From: Henckelia pumila
Taxonomy: Eukaryota; Streptophyta; Magnoliopsida; Lamiales; Gesneriaceae
Assembly (NCBI RefSeq): GCF_033568475.1
Contig: NC_133121.1
Location: 56,767,905 to 56,831,904 of the forward strand
Length of the DNA stretch: 64,000 nucleotides
Reading direction: 5' to 3'
Of this stretch, positions 1 to 10,606 are shown one piece after another. The notes beneath the pieces were generated by a model. It saw nothing but the letters and a program-made list of their open reading frames with translations, did not search any database and was not told the DNA's origin. A program made the position numbers and the translations under genes. Numbering within the stretch: position 1 is the first letter of the stretch; the number at the start of each line of letters is the position of its first letter.

Positions 1-2
1 AT

Positions 3-672
3 GGAACGTGTTCTATTACTAAAAATTGGCTACCTTCGGAACCGAACTTTGTCAGACTAGATGTTGATGCTGGAATGGATTTGAAAACTAACAAAGGCAG
101 CCTAGGAGCAGTAGTTCGAAACTCTTCTGGCATGGTTGTGGAAGCGAAGGCTGGGTTGATGCGGCATCGGGGCTCGGTGAAAGGAATGAAATTAGAAGCT
201 ATTAGATTTGGTATGGAGTTTTGTCAACATCTTGATGTTTCAAACATTTGTATTTTTTTAAACTCATTATTGGCGATACAAAAAGTTACAAAAACAAATG
301 GGTCCGGGCTATGCTACACCGGATGATCTTCACCCGGTGCATCATCTGCCATTGATTGGGCACCTGGGCCCACTTCATTGGGCATGGGGCCTACACATTT
401 TTGTGGGCCCCATGCCCAATGAATGACATATGTTGTACCGGGTGTAGATCACCCGGCATAGCATCTGCCAAACAAGTGAGGTTCTCGGACAAGATTCTGT
501 AATCGCTAAGGACATTCGAGATTATTTGAAATCTAATAGGTTTGCTTCAATCCGGCACATGGGGAGGAAGGCAAACCAAGCAGCTCACAGCCTTGCGAAG
601 AGAGCACTGTTATTGGAATGTAATTTCGAATGGTTACAAGGGGCTTTCCACCTTGGTTTGATAGTATTGTAA
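3..672 (+). pseudogene. LINE RNase H-like domain, disrupted by a MITE
   Basis: One frame reads from the window start through LDVDAG (first catalytic Asp) and KLEAIRFGM (catalytic Glu) to a NSLLAIQKV segment, where the third acidic residue is Asn instead of the usual Asp. The frame is then broken by the insertion at 301-469. After the insertion it resumes as GQDSVIAKDIRDYLKSN, then a segment with RHMGRKANQAAHSLAKRA typical of the RNase H C-terminus, and stops with TAA at 670-672. The domain once belonged to a retroelement polyprotein; with the insertion and the D-to-N change it is dead. Assignment to the RVT_3 type is by motif only. Confidence 0.65.
301..469. mobile_element. Foldback MITE, probably Mutator-like
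   Basis: A 169-bp insertion whose two halves are imperfect inverted copies: GCTATGCTACACCGG near the left end faces its inverse near the right end, and the centre folds on a GGGCATGGGGCC / GGCCCCATGCCC stem. It is flanked by AAACAAATG (292-300) and AAACAAGTG (470-478), a 9-bp duplication with one mismatch. A 9-bp TSD and foldback shape fit a Mutator-derived MITE. Confidence 0.6.
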
Positions 673-729
673 TGACACTTAATTAATTCAGCGTAATGTT
701 ATTGGCTTTTTTTTCTTTGAAAAAAAAAG

Positions 730-1216
730 ATTAAATCTCAATTTCGAAACGAGACCAATCACAACAATACTGACTTTCAACTAAAATACAAAATAGCCGG
801 CGGCAAAAATATTTATTTGCAATTAATTGTTATGCAAATTGCTAAAAAATCCTCAATGCAAACATGTTTTGTTCTGTATTTTTTAGCCACTTTTTTGTAC
901 CACAAATTTTGTTAATTTGTATCACATTTTGTAAGATTTTGTACCACATCTTATATGGTTTTGTACCACATTTTATGACTAGGGATTCCAAAACAAAACA
1001 TATTTATATTTAAAAATTTTTGAACAAATTGCCCATTGTTTCAAGAATAGCCCACAAAATATCTATCTATCTGTGCGAAAAAGGACCACAAAAATATCTA
1101 AATCTAAATTGGTAATAAAGGCTAGGAGTTTTTATTGGCGACTCTCTCTCCCTATTTTCGATCATTCTCGTGTATTGATCTAGTTAATTCCCAAACATTC
1201 TCCAAATCTTTTCAAG
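730..1216 (+). promoter_or_regulatory. Intergenic region with probable promoter and 5'UTR start of the F-box gene
   Basis: AT-rich DNA without a supported ORF. Around 1140-1160 lies a CT-rich stretch (GACTCTCTCTCCC), a common transcription-start context in plants, about 60 bases before the first splice donor of the downstream gene. No convincing TATA box was found, and the start site is an inference. Confidence 0.3.
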
Positions 1217-2103
1217 GTAAGAGATTTGCGCCTTTGAAATAATCTATTTTCTGTCAATGTTGTTGTAAACTATAGTTTTGGTGGAACTTGGAAGGAATGC
1301 CCTGATCGATGTTTGGTCTCTGTGAATTGCTACTTGGATCTTGTGATTGCTGCTAGATTGTATTTTTGTATCTGTGATTTTGTGAAGTATTTTTTTTCCC
1401 CCTTTTGTTTTGGTTTTTGGTTCGTACTTCCATTGCTATTAAATTAAAGCTTTATTACGGGAAGAAAATCACCAAGGCGCATGGTAAAACTTGAAATCGC
1501 TAGTTCTCATTTTTTATTTTTATTTTCATATTTAAAAATAGCTAAGTTCTTCGTGACATCTCTTCATCCTTCCAGGGAGAAACAAATGTGTGAATATCTG
1601 ACCTATGAGGTATATATAGCAGGAAATGGGACGGATTAGTTTTCTTCTAGGAAGAACCTTGACTCGAAAAATTTCATTGCTGTGGGTTTCTGTTTGTTGA
1701 TTTTCATACGATCAATTTGAATAATTTGGAATACATGTGTTCTGCTGTCATGGAATGTGATTTCTTTCTTGAACTTTAGTCTTTCTAGGAATAAGGTTAA
1801 GAAGGTTAGGGGCTGAAATGTTTTTCTTTGCTTTTGACAAGTGTAGCATAACTACATAACAAATAAACTATTGTTTGTGATTATCATATCAATAAGGCGG
1901 TTGCACATCTCTACTTTCATGAGACGAGGTATGAATACATTTATTAAATCTTGCTGTTAACATAATTTTTATCAAGAACATCATTTTCGTGTTCTTGTCT
2001 TGATCTATGCGCGATAATAATTTTTTTATGAATCTTGACTCATGTAAGACAATTGCATTGTGTGAAATTATTCGCCGGTTAAACTTGGATTTGCATGATG
2101 TAG
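1217..2103 (+). other. Probable 5'UTR intron of the F-box gene
   Basis: A near-consensus donor CAAG|GTAAGAG at 1216/1217 and an acceptor GATGTAG|GATTTT ending at 2103 bracket 887 T-rich bases with many ATGs and stops. Splicing would leave about 40 bases of leader before the ATG at 2146. Leader introns of this kind are common in plant genes. Extra small exons inside cannot be excluded. Confidence 0.5.
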
Positions 2104-2145
2104 GATTTTATGTCATTTGAATTATAACCAAGCAATCTGATCCCG

Positions 2146-3549
2146 ATGGATGATTTGCCAGAGCATTTGGCATGGGAAATTTTAGGCAGGATTAAGAGAA
2201 CAGTGGATAAAAACTCTGTATCTCTAAGTTGTAAGCGCCTCCATGAATTGGATAGTCAGCAAAGAAACTCTATTCGAGTTGGTTGTGGCTTGGATCCAGC
2301 AAATGATGCATTGATATCTTTGTGCAATAGATTTCAGAACTTGGAAAAAGTGGAAATATCTTACTCGGGTTGGATGTCCAGATTAGGAAAACAGTTGGAT
2401 GACCAGGGGCTTCGGATTCTTTCAAACAGCTGTCCCCTGATGACAGATCTCACCTTAAGTTACTGCACTTTTATCACTGATGCTGGCTTAAGCCACCTGG
2501 CTTCTTGCTCCCATCTTTCAGCCTTGAAGTTAATTTTTACTCCCAGAATAAGTGGTTTTGGGATATTATCTGCGGTAATGGGATGTAAAAATCTTACCCT
2601 TTTGCACCTTATTCGTTGTCTTAATGTTGTAAGCGTGGAATGGCTAGAGTATCTTGGCAAGCTTGAAACCCTAGAAGATCTCTGCATCAAGAACTGTAGG
2701 GCGATTGGGGAAGGTGATCTAATAAAGCTGGGGCCTACTTGGCAAAAATTGAAGAGATTGCAATTCGAGGTAGATGCCAATTATCGTTACATGAAGGTAT
2801 ACGATAGGTTAGCCATAGATCAGTGGCAGAAGCAGTGGATTCCATGTGACAGCATGCAAGAACTTAAGCTGGTGAATGGCATCATAAGCCCTGGCCGAGG
2901 TCTTGCTTGTGTACTAGGGAAATGCAAGAACTTGGAAAAAATTCACTTAGACATGTGTGTCGGTGTGAGAGACTCGGATATAATAGGTTTAGCCCATAAA
3001 TCTAGTAACCTTCGATCCATTTCTCTCCGTTTCCCTTCAGATTTTTCGCTCCCGCTTTTGATGAACAATGCAATAAGACTAACAGATAGATGTTTAGAGG
3101 CACTGGCTCTAAATTGCGCACAACTTGAATCGGTCAGATTATCATTCTCTGATGGCGAGTTCCCTTCCTTTTCATCATTTACTTTACACGGGATCCTTAC
3201 ATTAGTAGAAAAGTGCCCAATACGGGAACTCTCTCTTGACCACGTTTATTCTTTCAATGATGTTGGCATGGAAGCCCTTTGCTCTGCACAATATCTTCAA
3301 ACTTTAGTGCTGACTCGATGCCAAGAAATTACGGACGAAGGGCTGCAACTTGTGGGACAATATCCTCAGCTTTGTACCTTAAAGCTTAGCAAATGTCTGG
3401 GAATAACTGATGATGGATTGAAACCGCTTGTGGGATCACTCAAACTAAAAGTTTTAGCAGTTGATGATTGTCCGCAGATATCTGAAAGAGGCGTTCAAGG
3501 GGCTGCTGCTTCAGTGACTTTCAAACAAGATCTGTCATGGATGTATTGA
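2146..3549 (+). CDS. F-box/LRR-repeat protein
   Basis: An intact, single-exon coding region of 467 aa. Residues 1-40 (starting MDDLPEHLAWEILGRI) fit an F-box, the segment that binds the SKP1 subunit of SCF ubiquitin ligases. The rest consists of leucine-rich repeats of the cysteine-containing/RNI type, seen as repeated blocks such as LTDLTLSYC-like and LVLTRCQEITDEGL ... LKLSKCLGITDDGL near the C-terminus, ending in the motif QDLSWMY. By family knowledge it should be the substrate-recognition subunit of an SCF E3 ligase; the substrate is unknown. The start follows a leader that appears to be spliced. Base composition is gene-like and there are no frame breaks, in contrast to the repeats around it. 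The length is typical for plant F-box/LRR proteins of this subgroup. Confidence 0.9.
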   Translation: MDDLPEHLAWEILGRIKRTVDKNSVSLSCKRLHELDSQQRNSIRVGCGLDPANDALISLCNRFQNLEKVEISYSGWMSRLGKQLDDQGLRILSNSCPLMTDLTLSYCTFITDAGLSHLASCSHLSALKLIFTPRISGFGILSAVMGCKNLTLLHLIRCLNVVSVEWLEYLGKLETLEDLCIKNCRAIGEGDLIKLGPTWQKLKRLQFEVDANYRYMKVYDRLAIDQWQKQWIPCDSMQELKLVNGIISPGRGLACVLGKCKNLEKIHLDMCVGVRDSDIIGLAHKSSNLRSISLRFPSDFSLPLLMNNAIRLTDRCLEALALNCAQLESVRLSFSDGEFPSFSSFTLHGILTLVEKCPIRELSLDHVYSFNDVGMEALCSAQYLQTLVLTRCQEITDEGLQLVGQYPQLCTLKLSKCLGITDDGLKPLVGSLKLKVLAVDDCPQISERGVQGAAASVTFKQDLSWMY

Positions 3550-5160
3550 GTTCGTGTGTGTTGTGTTTTTCATGGAATATGGTCACATCTTTTTTATTTT
3601 GCATTCAAATTTGTTATTGTGGAGTTGTGTTGCTATTATATATTCAGTGTGTAGAGCAAATTTTTTCAATTTGGCAATGGAAGTCTGGGATTGTATTTGT
3701 TTGGTGTGGAAAAAGGAGTGTTAAATCTGAATGCGAAGAAAATCACAATATATTTTTCATCATAATTTTATTTTTTGAGGAGTTCGTCATAATTTTTTTT
3801 ATCCGTATATTTGGGTCATAAATAATTTTATGTCAAGCAGTTGACAGGGGTGGCGTTGCACAGGGATAAGGGAGCAGCTCTCCTCCCATAACTTTTGATG
3901 GAAATGATACGTTTAATCTTGGGGAAATTGGGGAAAAGTCTCTACACACAAACACAACTTGTGATTCATTACCCATATAAGAATTTTTTGTTTTGCACTC
4001 CCTGCTGTAGATAAACTCTTTTTTTCTCACTCCCTATTTCATCTTTTTATTTCATTTCTCTTTTTAAATTTTTTTTATATCCATTAATAATAATATAATA
4101 CTATTTCCCTTCAAATTTTCTCCTTTGTTTCTCTTTCCTCCCCCTTCCTCTTTCTCACGCTCTTCCCCTCCTCTTTCATGCCCGAAGACATAAATCCCTA
4201 TCCCAAATCATCCACCGACTAAGTTCAATGACCAGCAACTCCTGCTCCATTTGATTGCCTTTGCGTCGCTTCAAACTCAGGATAGCTTTGCCCGTCTTTG
4301 CTCCTGCCTCCACTTCTCTCCGATCCCTAACGACCACCGTAGCTCTCCGTCGCCGCCGTAGTCACTCGCCATTAATCACTCCGGTTTGCTCTATTTCTTA
4401 ATTTTTACGTTGTTGTGTGCTTGTATGCTTATTAATTTGTAAAGTATGATTTTGGATTGAAATTTGGCGTAAAAAATGAGATCTAGGATTACAATATTGG
4501 ATTTTGTATTATGTGTGTGTATAGTTGTGCATATGGATATGTCATATGTGGCTTGCTTTGGATTACTTTCTTCAATTATGTCCTCATTCTTCTTGCTTGA
4601 ATGAGTATGATGTTTTATCGAAATGGTTGTGCATCTGGTTACTGCTATATTGATTGTGGCGAATGTGACTTGCATTTTAGTTGATTGGTATTTGACGAAT
4701 GTGACTGTGGTTTTTGAATCAAATTGGATGTTTGCGTCATTGAAGATGAGCTCTTATTTAATGAAGGGGATGAAAAAAGTTTGAATTTTCATGAAACAGT
4801 GTATTATATATACTTCGATGAAATCTAAAATTTGCCCTGAAATTCTAGAATCAAAATCATTTAAATAAATTATTTGTCACATTTTTGTTGGTTTTTGTGC
4901 TTGTACGTTCAATTTGTGTCGAATTCTCTTTGACATATGTTGGTTTATTCTATTTATGGTGGTTTTTTCCTCAAATATTTCTTGTTTTTATTGAAAATGT
5001 GTTGATCTGTTTTTGACACGTGCTGATTTTTGTTTGGATTATGCTGTTTTTTGTTTGAATTATGCTGATTTTGAAGCAGTACATGATAATCCGAAGAAAT
5101 CTATTAAATTACGCTGCTTTTCGTTATGACATAAGGCACATTGTTTTATTTTTTCATTTA
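3550..5160. other. Intergenic region, no supported gene
   Basis: It contains the 3'UTR of the F-box gene (no perfect AATAAA seen close to the stop), a pyrimidine-rich tract at about 4110-4390 that looks like the leader of a former gene, and AT-rich DNA. No convincing ORF. Confidence 0.4.
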
Positions 5161-5577
5161 GAAATGATTCGAAAACGAGTAGGATCTGAGGTGAAAGCTA
5201 GTACCTGGAGGCCGTATGAGTCACCTAGTCGTTGCTCTGCTTCAGTATTTCGGAGTACAATGGAAGAACTTTCACCTGTAATCGGGAGAAGACAACTATA
5301 GTAGATAAAAGATTCTCCATTCTTGGAATGGTTGAAGATGCCAAAGCTTAGCTTTAGTTGTTTGAAGGTTGAGGCAATGTTGAAAAGGTTTGATGTTTAG
5401 TTTTTGTCCTTCAAATTTGGGGATGATAGTGTATCGGTTCCTTTTAAGTTGTCAGAGTTTTCCATTGTGATGGAATTAAAATATGTTAGACAACCGGTGA
5501 ATATTGATTTGAAAAAGGAATCTTTCTTTGTAATATAGTTTGATGAAAATGGACCAAGGGAAATGAGAATGGAGTGA
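5161..5577 (+). pseudogene. Decayed coding remnant, possibly transposon-associated
   Basis: A single plus-strand frame stays protein-like from about 5164 to 5577 but has stops at about 5299-5304, 5398-5400 and 5536-5538. The readable part includes SPFLEWLKMPKLSFSC and a segment with VPFKLSEFSIVMELKYV. The style recalls domains found in plant Mutator/CACTA-associated genes (DUF1985 or PMD-like), but I cannot assign it firmly. It may continue upstream in degraded form. Confidence 0.3.
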
Positions 5578-5694
5578 ACAATTTTTTTGGTGTATTTTAT
5601 ACTGTACTTTGATCGGATGGATAACTATGTTAATGAAGTTGGTACAGTATTTTGGTATAATGGATGTTTAATTTCCATTTATTTAATCATCATA

Positions 5695-6334
5695 CATGTA
5701 TGAAAGATGTATCAAATTTAACAGAATCTTATACAACAATTAGACATTATTATACTTTATTTGCAAGCTAGAGTACTACATATCGATATATATGGTATTG
5801 CGTTTCTGATCCCGTACCAACACCAAAATGTAAAACATGTATGGACGATGTACCAAATTTAACAAATTCTCATAACACAATTAGACGTTATTATATTTCA
5901 TTTGTGACAAAATGTACTATGTATCCATATAATTGGTATTGCGTTTCTGACCACACACCAACACCACCATGGAAAACATGTATGAAAGATGTACCAAATT
6001 TAACAGAATCTCATACTACAATGAGACATTATTATACTTCCTCTGAAAGCTAAAGTATTACGTATCGATATAATTGGTACTGCGTTTCTAAACACACACA
6101 AACACTATGGAAAATATGTATGGAAGATGTATCAAATTTAACAAAATCTCAAACCATAATTAGACATTATTATACTTCATTTGCAAGCTAAAATACTACA
6201 TATCGATATAATTGGTATTGAGTTTCTGACTACGCACCAAAACCACCATGGAAAATATGTATGAAAGATGTACCAAATTTAACAGAATCTCATACCACAA
6301 TGAGACATTATTATACTTCATTTGCAAGCTAAAG
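5695..6334. repeat. Tandem array of ~140-bp units, ~4.5 copies
   Basis: Units begin at about 5695, 5836, 5977, 6115 and 6255, each with ATGTATGAAAGATGTACCAA (or a near match), followed by a TTAACAGAATCTCATACCAC-like stretch and ACTACATATCGATATAATTG. The last copy is cut off at GCTAAAG, exactly where the LTR-like sequence TGAAACGTCCC begins, so the array predates that insertion. Confidence 0.85.
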
Positions 6335-7209
6335 TGAAACGTCCCTAACCTCTACCTTAATTAATTATTATATAAAATGCGGATTTTTAAAAATAATTCC
6401 ATGACCTATCTGTTTCTACTAGAAACCACCTGCCTCAACTCAGCAAGTAAATAAATCAACACCAGACAGAAAATTAATACGATGAGAACATGAATTTTCC
6501 AAAACAAGACCAATTCCAAACGAAAGCGTGAAGATAATGAAAATAGTTAAATAATTTACATGCCATAAATTACAATCTATAAGTTCTTACATTTACATTT
6601 ACCAAAAAAAAAATAAAAAATTAAAGACTTCAAAACTTTTACGTTTAAATAACTTATGCGGAAGACTAGCATAGATCGGAGGGATGTGTCGTGCCCGCAT
6701 CGCAATACACTCAGGAATCATGCCTTTCGATCTCAACGAAAGTCTAACCTGCACCAAGCAAAGTAGTAAGCCTAAAAGCTCAACAATTATAAACCATGAA
6801 ATAATGAGGGTTTAAAATACATGCGTAATACTTAAAATATTAGTACATACATACCTTGAAACTTACTCGGAAAAGGTCTTAAAGGTACAAGGAAATGAGA
6901 CTTGGAACTAAAAAAAAAGGTTGCATGCAATGTAATGAACTCACACCTTTAAACATAAAATTTCATAACTTTAACGGAAAAGAAGACTTGGAATTATGAA
7001 GAAATCACATACAAAGAACTCATGTAACTTAACTCAAATTCACGCTTTTAAACATGAACATTACTCACACTTTTAAACATAAACTTTCATATACTTAAAT
7101 TTTAAAATTTCCTCTATTCTTTCATAAACTTCACTATAAACTTTCCTCTGTGAATTTAGATCCTCGATTGTGACCTTTTGTTTTGATCGATCGATGGCTA
7201 CAGTACTAT

Positions 7210-7400
7210 GCCGGCAAGGACACCGAGATCTCTCCCGATGCCACATTGCCCCTTTCATCTGGTTTGGTAGGGGAGCCGAGATATTTTCCAGCCGCACACT
7301 ACACGTTTGATTTGGTAGGGGAGCTGAGATGTCTCCCAGCCGCACACTACACATCTAATTTGGAAAGTGAGTCGAGGCATCCCCCGACCGATATTGCACG
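7210..7400. repeat. Minisatellite-like repeat, ~55-bp unit
   Basis: About three diverged copies of a unit containing TTTGGTAGGGGAGCCGAGAT followed by CAGCCGCACACTACAC, inside the G1 LTR. Confidence 0.6.
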
Positions 7401-8046
7401 TCTCGTCACAATCAACTCACTTAATTCAAACTTTACTTTCATTGACTTCAAACTTTTAAATTTACTCCAACTACAACTTAAACTTTTGCTTGACTTGCAA
7501 ATGCAAAGACCAATCCTTCAACTTTTGCAAAACTTTATTTAACTCATAAGATGGAACACCACTTTAATATACAAAATTCAAGGATGAAAACATGATTTAA
7601 AACAAGGAAAGCATGATGGTAAGTGTCTGCCCCTAGGCTACTAATCACCCAATCACACACCGAGCGTTCAAACCTTAAATTCTATAACTTGACCATTCCT
7701 TAACCAAATCGACTTTCGATTGAACCGACACCCTCTATACATTCTAAGTCCAAAAGATCAGGTTATAGCCTCCAAATACAACCCGAGCAACCTGATCAAA
7801 ACTAATTTCCGGCCAGCCCCTAAACTCGCCAAAAATTTGCGCTAACCACCTCAACTTGTCACGCCCCTAACTCGATCATAACTAACCCGAACGCTTCCAA
7901 TTTGAACCAAAACGACCACGACGTCCTAAAATTGACCTAGGATCAGACCACAGCCAGCCCAGGCGTCAAAAACCAACAACTTGAACCAAGGGGCCGCAGA
8001 AAACACACTAGAGCTAAAAAATCTGCCCATCACACCCAAGAGTAAC

Positions 8047-8557
8047 TGTCACGCCTCGGGCCCAGGCCTGCGCCTACGCTACTGCACACAGTGGGCCCCT
8101 ATAGCAACTACTTTATATTCGTCCTTGCTTTACGAAAATGATTAATCCAAGTTGTTATAGAAGTCCATTGTAACCTATTTTAAACTCATTTTAATGCTTT
8201 AATTTTTTCCATGTGGGACAGGGTCTCACAATCACCCCTACTTCAGAACGCGACGTTCTCGTCGCGACCTAACCTTCGATCCACCAACACCGGGAATCTA
8301 GAGGTGGCTCATACGGGTTCAAGAGGTGGCTCCCGTCATGTAGCACTTTGCCTCGCAGGTTCAAGAGGTGGCTCCCACGCACGTAGCACTTTGCCCCGCA
8401 TAGCACTTTGCACACAATGGGCTCTTATAGCAACTACTTCGTATTCGTCCTCGCTTTATGAAAATTATTAACCCAAGTTCCTATAGAAGTCCATTGTAGC
8501 CCATTTTAAACTCATTTTAAAGCTTTCATTTTTCTCATGTGGGACAGGGGTCTCACA
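8047..8557 (-). mobile_element. TRIM-like miniature LTR element with perfect 5-bp TSD
   Basis: The 511-bp insertion starts TGTCACGCC and ends GGTCTCACA, flanked on both sides by GTAAC (8042-8046 and 8558-8562). The left 184 bp (8047-8230) and the right ~160 bp (about 8395-8557) are copies of each other (both contain TATAGAAGTCCATTGTA and CATGTGGGACAGGG). Only about 165 bp lie between them, with a repeated GGTTCAAGAGGTGGCTCCC motif. On the minus strand a purine-rich AAGTAGGGGTGAT precedes TGTGAGACCC, fitting a PPT-LTR junction. No coding capacity. Confidence 0.65.
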
Positions 8558-9610
8558 GTAACTCACCTATTTGCACCCCTCAATATCAACCGACACCCAA
8601 CCAGCACCTATGCGCACCCCATGGACTCTCCCTAGGTCCGTCCCTAGCCCCCGGAATAGCCCAAGGTTCGACCATCCCCTTTCCAAGGTCTGAACCAATC
8701 CATCGACACTAACGACCAACAAACAAAACATATCCTTTGCAACTACTCTATGACCAGCCCCTAAACCGGTTACCACCTACATCAAAACACCATTAAAAGA
8801 CACTATAATCATGCTCAAACTCTTAACTTGGGCAGCCCTTAAACCATGTATGCAAAACTATCGAAATTTGGGAAAAAACAACTCAACATGATGACTATAA
8901 AATTTTCTAATATCAAGTAATCTTCAAGGATTATAAATGACTCATTCCAACACCCAAAAATAAGCATAAAATCGAAATTTGAAAGGAACCCCAATGATGT
9001 TTGGGAAAAAAATTCAAAATAATGCATATTCATCCAAGGCTCAACTTCCAAATCAACTCATAAGTCATTGTTAACATCAAATACAAGAAGGACTTGAAAT
9101 TTAGACATGCATACCTACTGAATTTTTGAAATAAATTCGAAACCCTTACTAGAAATTTAGGAAAAAATCGAAATAACAACAAAAATAAAACATACATCAA
9201 TATATCTTTGCTTGGTGGTCAAAAGAAAAAATTATACTTGCCTAGAACTTGAAATGCACAAGAAAAATGGAATGGAACTAGCTGGGACGTGAGCCTATCA
9301 GCTGCTTCGACCTCCAAAGCATGCCCTCTGGACAGCATGGTGGTGGTGGGTGGTCGACGGTGGCCGGAAAAGCTCAAGGGGAGGGGGCCGACGGGATTCT
9401 AGGGAGAGGAGACATGAGGGCGGCGGGTTTGGGATTGGGTTTTATTTTGTGTTGTGTTGTGTTTATGTTTTAGGTGTATAAATATGTGTATGTTTATGTG
9501 TATGCATGTATAGGTAGATGTGTGAGTGGAGAGAATTAAAAGTGCTACTCTCACTTATTAAAGTGTTATTTCCTCAATACAACTTTAACACTACTAACTT
9601 TACACCTATT

Positions 9611-9761
9611 GGTGGTGCATGCTATCGCCCATTCTGTTTCTCCCTCCCAATGTCAATTCATTTGCGATAATGAGAATTTTCCTTTTTGGTTGGTTGATCT
9701 TGTATCTAATGACTTTAAGTTTGATTAATAAAATACAAGGTTCACTGGTAAAAAAAAAAAA
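9611..9761 (+). mobile_element. Short retroposed fragment with poly(A) and 15-bp TSD
   Basis: A 151-bp insert ends in TTAATAAAATACAAGG...GGT followed by an A tract, and is flanked by identical AACTTTACACCTATT at 9596-9610 and 9762-9776. A poly(A) end, an AATAAA signal and a long TSD are marks of target-primed reverse transcription: a 5'-truncated LINE or a processed transcript. The source is not recognised. Confidence 0.8.
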
Positions 9762-10606
9762 ACTTTACACCTATTAAAATTTATAATTTTGAAAATTCCA
9801 AAATTAAAATATTTAATTGAATTTCACTAGTCCGATTTTGAAAATGCTAACATTTTGGAAAATCATAAAATAAACTCAAAAGTGCCTTAAAAGCGATTTT
9901 GATCACCCGGAAAATCTTAAAAATAAAAACTTGATTTATTCTCCCCAAATCCTCACAAATCTCATATCTTGAAATTTTAAGGGTTTTACCTCCAAAATCC
10001 ACCGTTACCTCATGCCGGAACCGGAAGCCACTGAACTCAAGAATCTCATTAATAATAAAACAAATAAAGATCTGAAAGAATTTAAACACTAGCTTAGAAA
10101 TTAAAATCAATACTTAAATATTTGGTGTCATAATGATAAGTAAAATATTTAAATAATAAATGAAGTGATTAAAATAATTTAAACAAACTAGATGAACTTT
10201 TAAAAGTCAATTAAATAAATACACAAGTGGAATAAAAGCTTTAAAACAAATTGGACAATAAAAAACATTTAAATAATTAAGCTAGACATTTAAAATAATT
10301 TAAATAAGTAACCCGTAGACTTAGTTATTTTAAATAAAAAAATTGTACAATTAAAATCGTTTAAATAAGCAAGCCTATAACTTTAAAATCTTTAAAACAA
10401 TTAAGTTTCACAATAAAATCATTTAAATAAATAAACTTAAACAATTAAAAGCATTAATTAAATATTAAGTAATATAAAATCATTTGAATAAATAATTAAT
10501 ATCTTAGTAACACATAATTCAAATTCAATTAAACTTAAAAATAATAATCACAACATTTATTTAATTTAATGCATGTGATTTTGTAGATTGAATTTTAGGT
10601 GCTACA

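Larger units (their letters stand above)
1..729 (+). mobile_element. 3' end of an L1-type LINE (5' part outside window)
   Basis: The first 672 bases encode an RNase H-like domain, followed by a short 3'UTR and an A-rich tail at about 718-730, after which unrelated AT-rich DNA begins. Plant L1 LINEs often carry such an RNase H domain C-terminal to the reverse transcriptase and end in poly(A), so this is read as a LINE tail. The upstream target-site duplication lies outside the window and cannot be checked. An alternative is a fragment of a plant RNase H-like (RVT_3) gene. Confidence 0.6.
6335..10606 (-). repeat. Very long 3' LTR of Ty3/gypsy element G1 (minus strand)
   Basis: On the minus strand the LTR would start TGTAGCACC at 10606, directly after a purine-rich tract (polypurine tract, complement of CTTCCCCCTTAA), and end ...GGGACGTTTCA at 6335, where it abuts the interrupted tandem array. 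The 4.27 kb contain two later insertions (8047-8557 and 9611-9761), so the LTR proper is about 3.6 kb. No second LTR was found in the window. Length and boundaries are inferred from termini and PPT only. The short ORFs inside are not credible genes. Confidence 0.5.

Noticed and set aside
2460..2780. 106-codon minus-strand ORF in the F-box gene
   Set aside because: Fully inside a well-supported coding region on the other strand.
7073..7542. ORFs of 93 and 119 codons on both strands near 7.1-7.5 kb
   Set aside because: They read through the ~55-bp repeat of the LTR and have no domain; repeats inflate the open frames.
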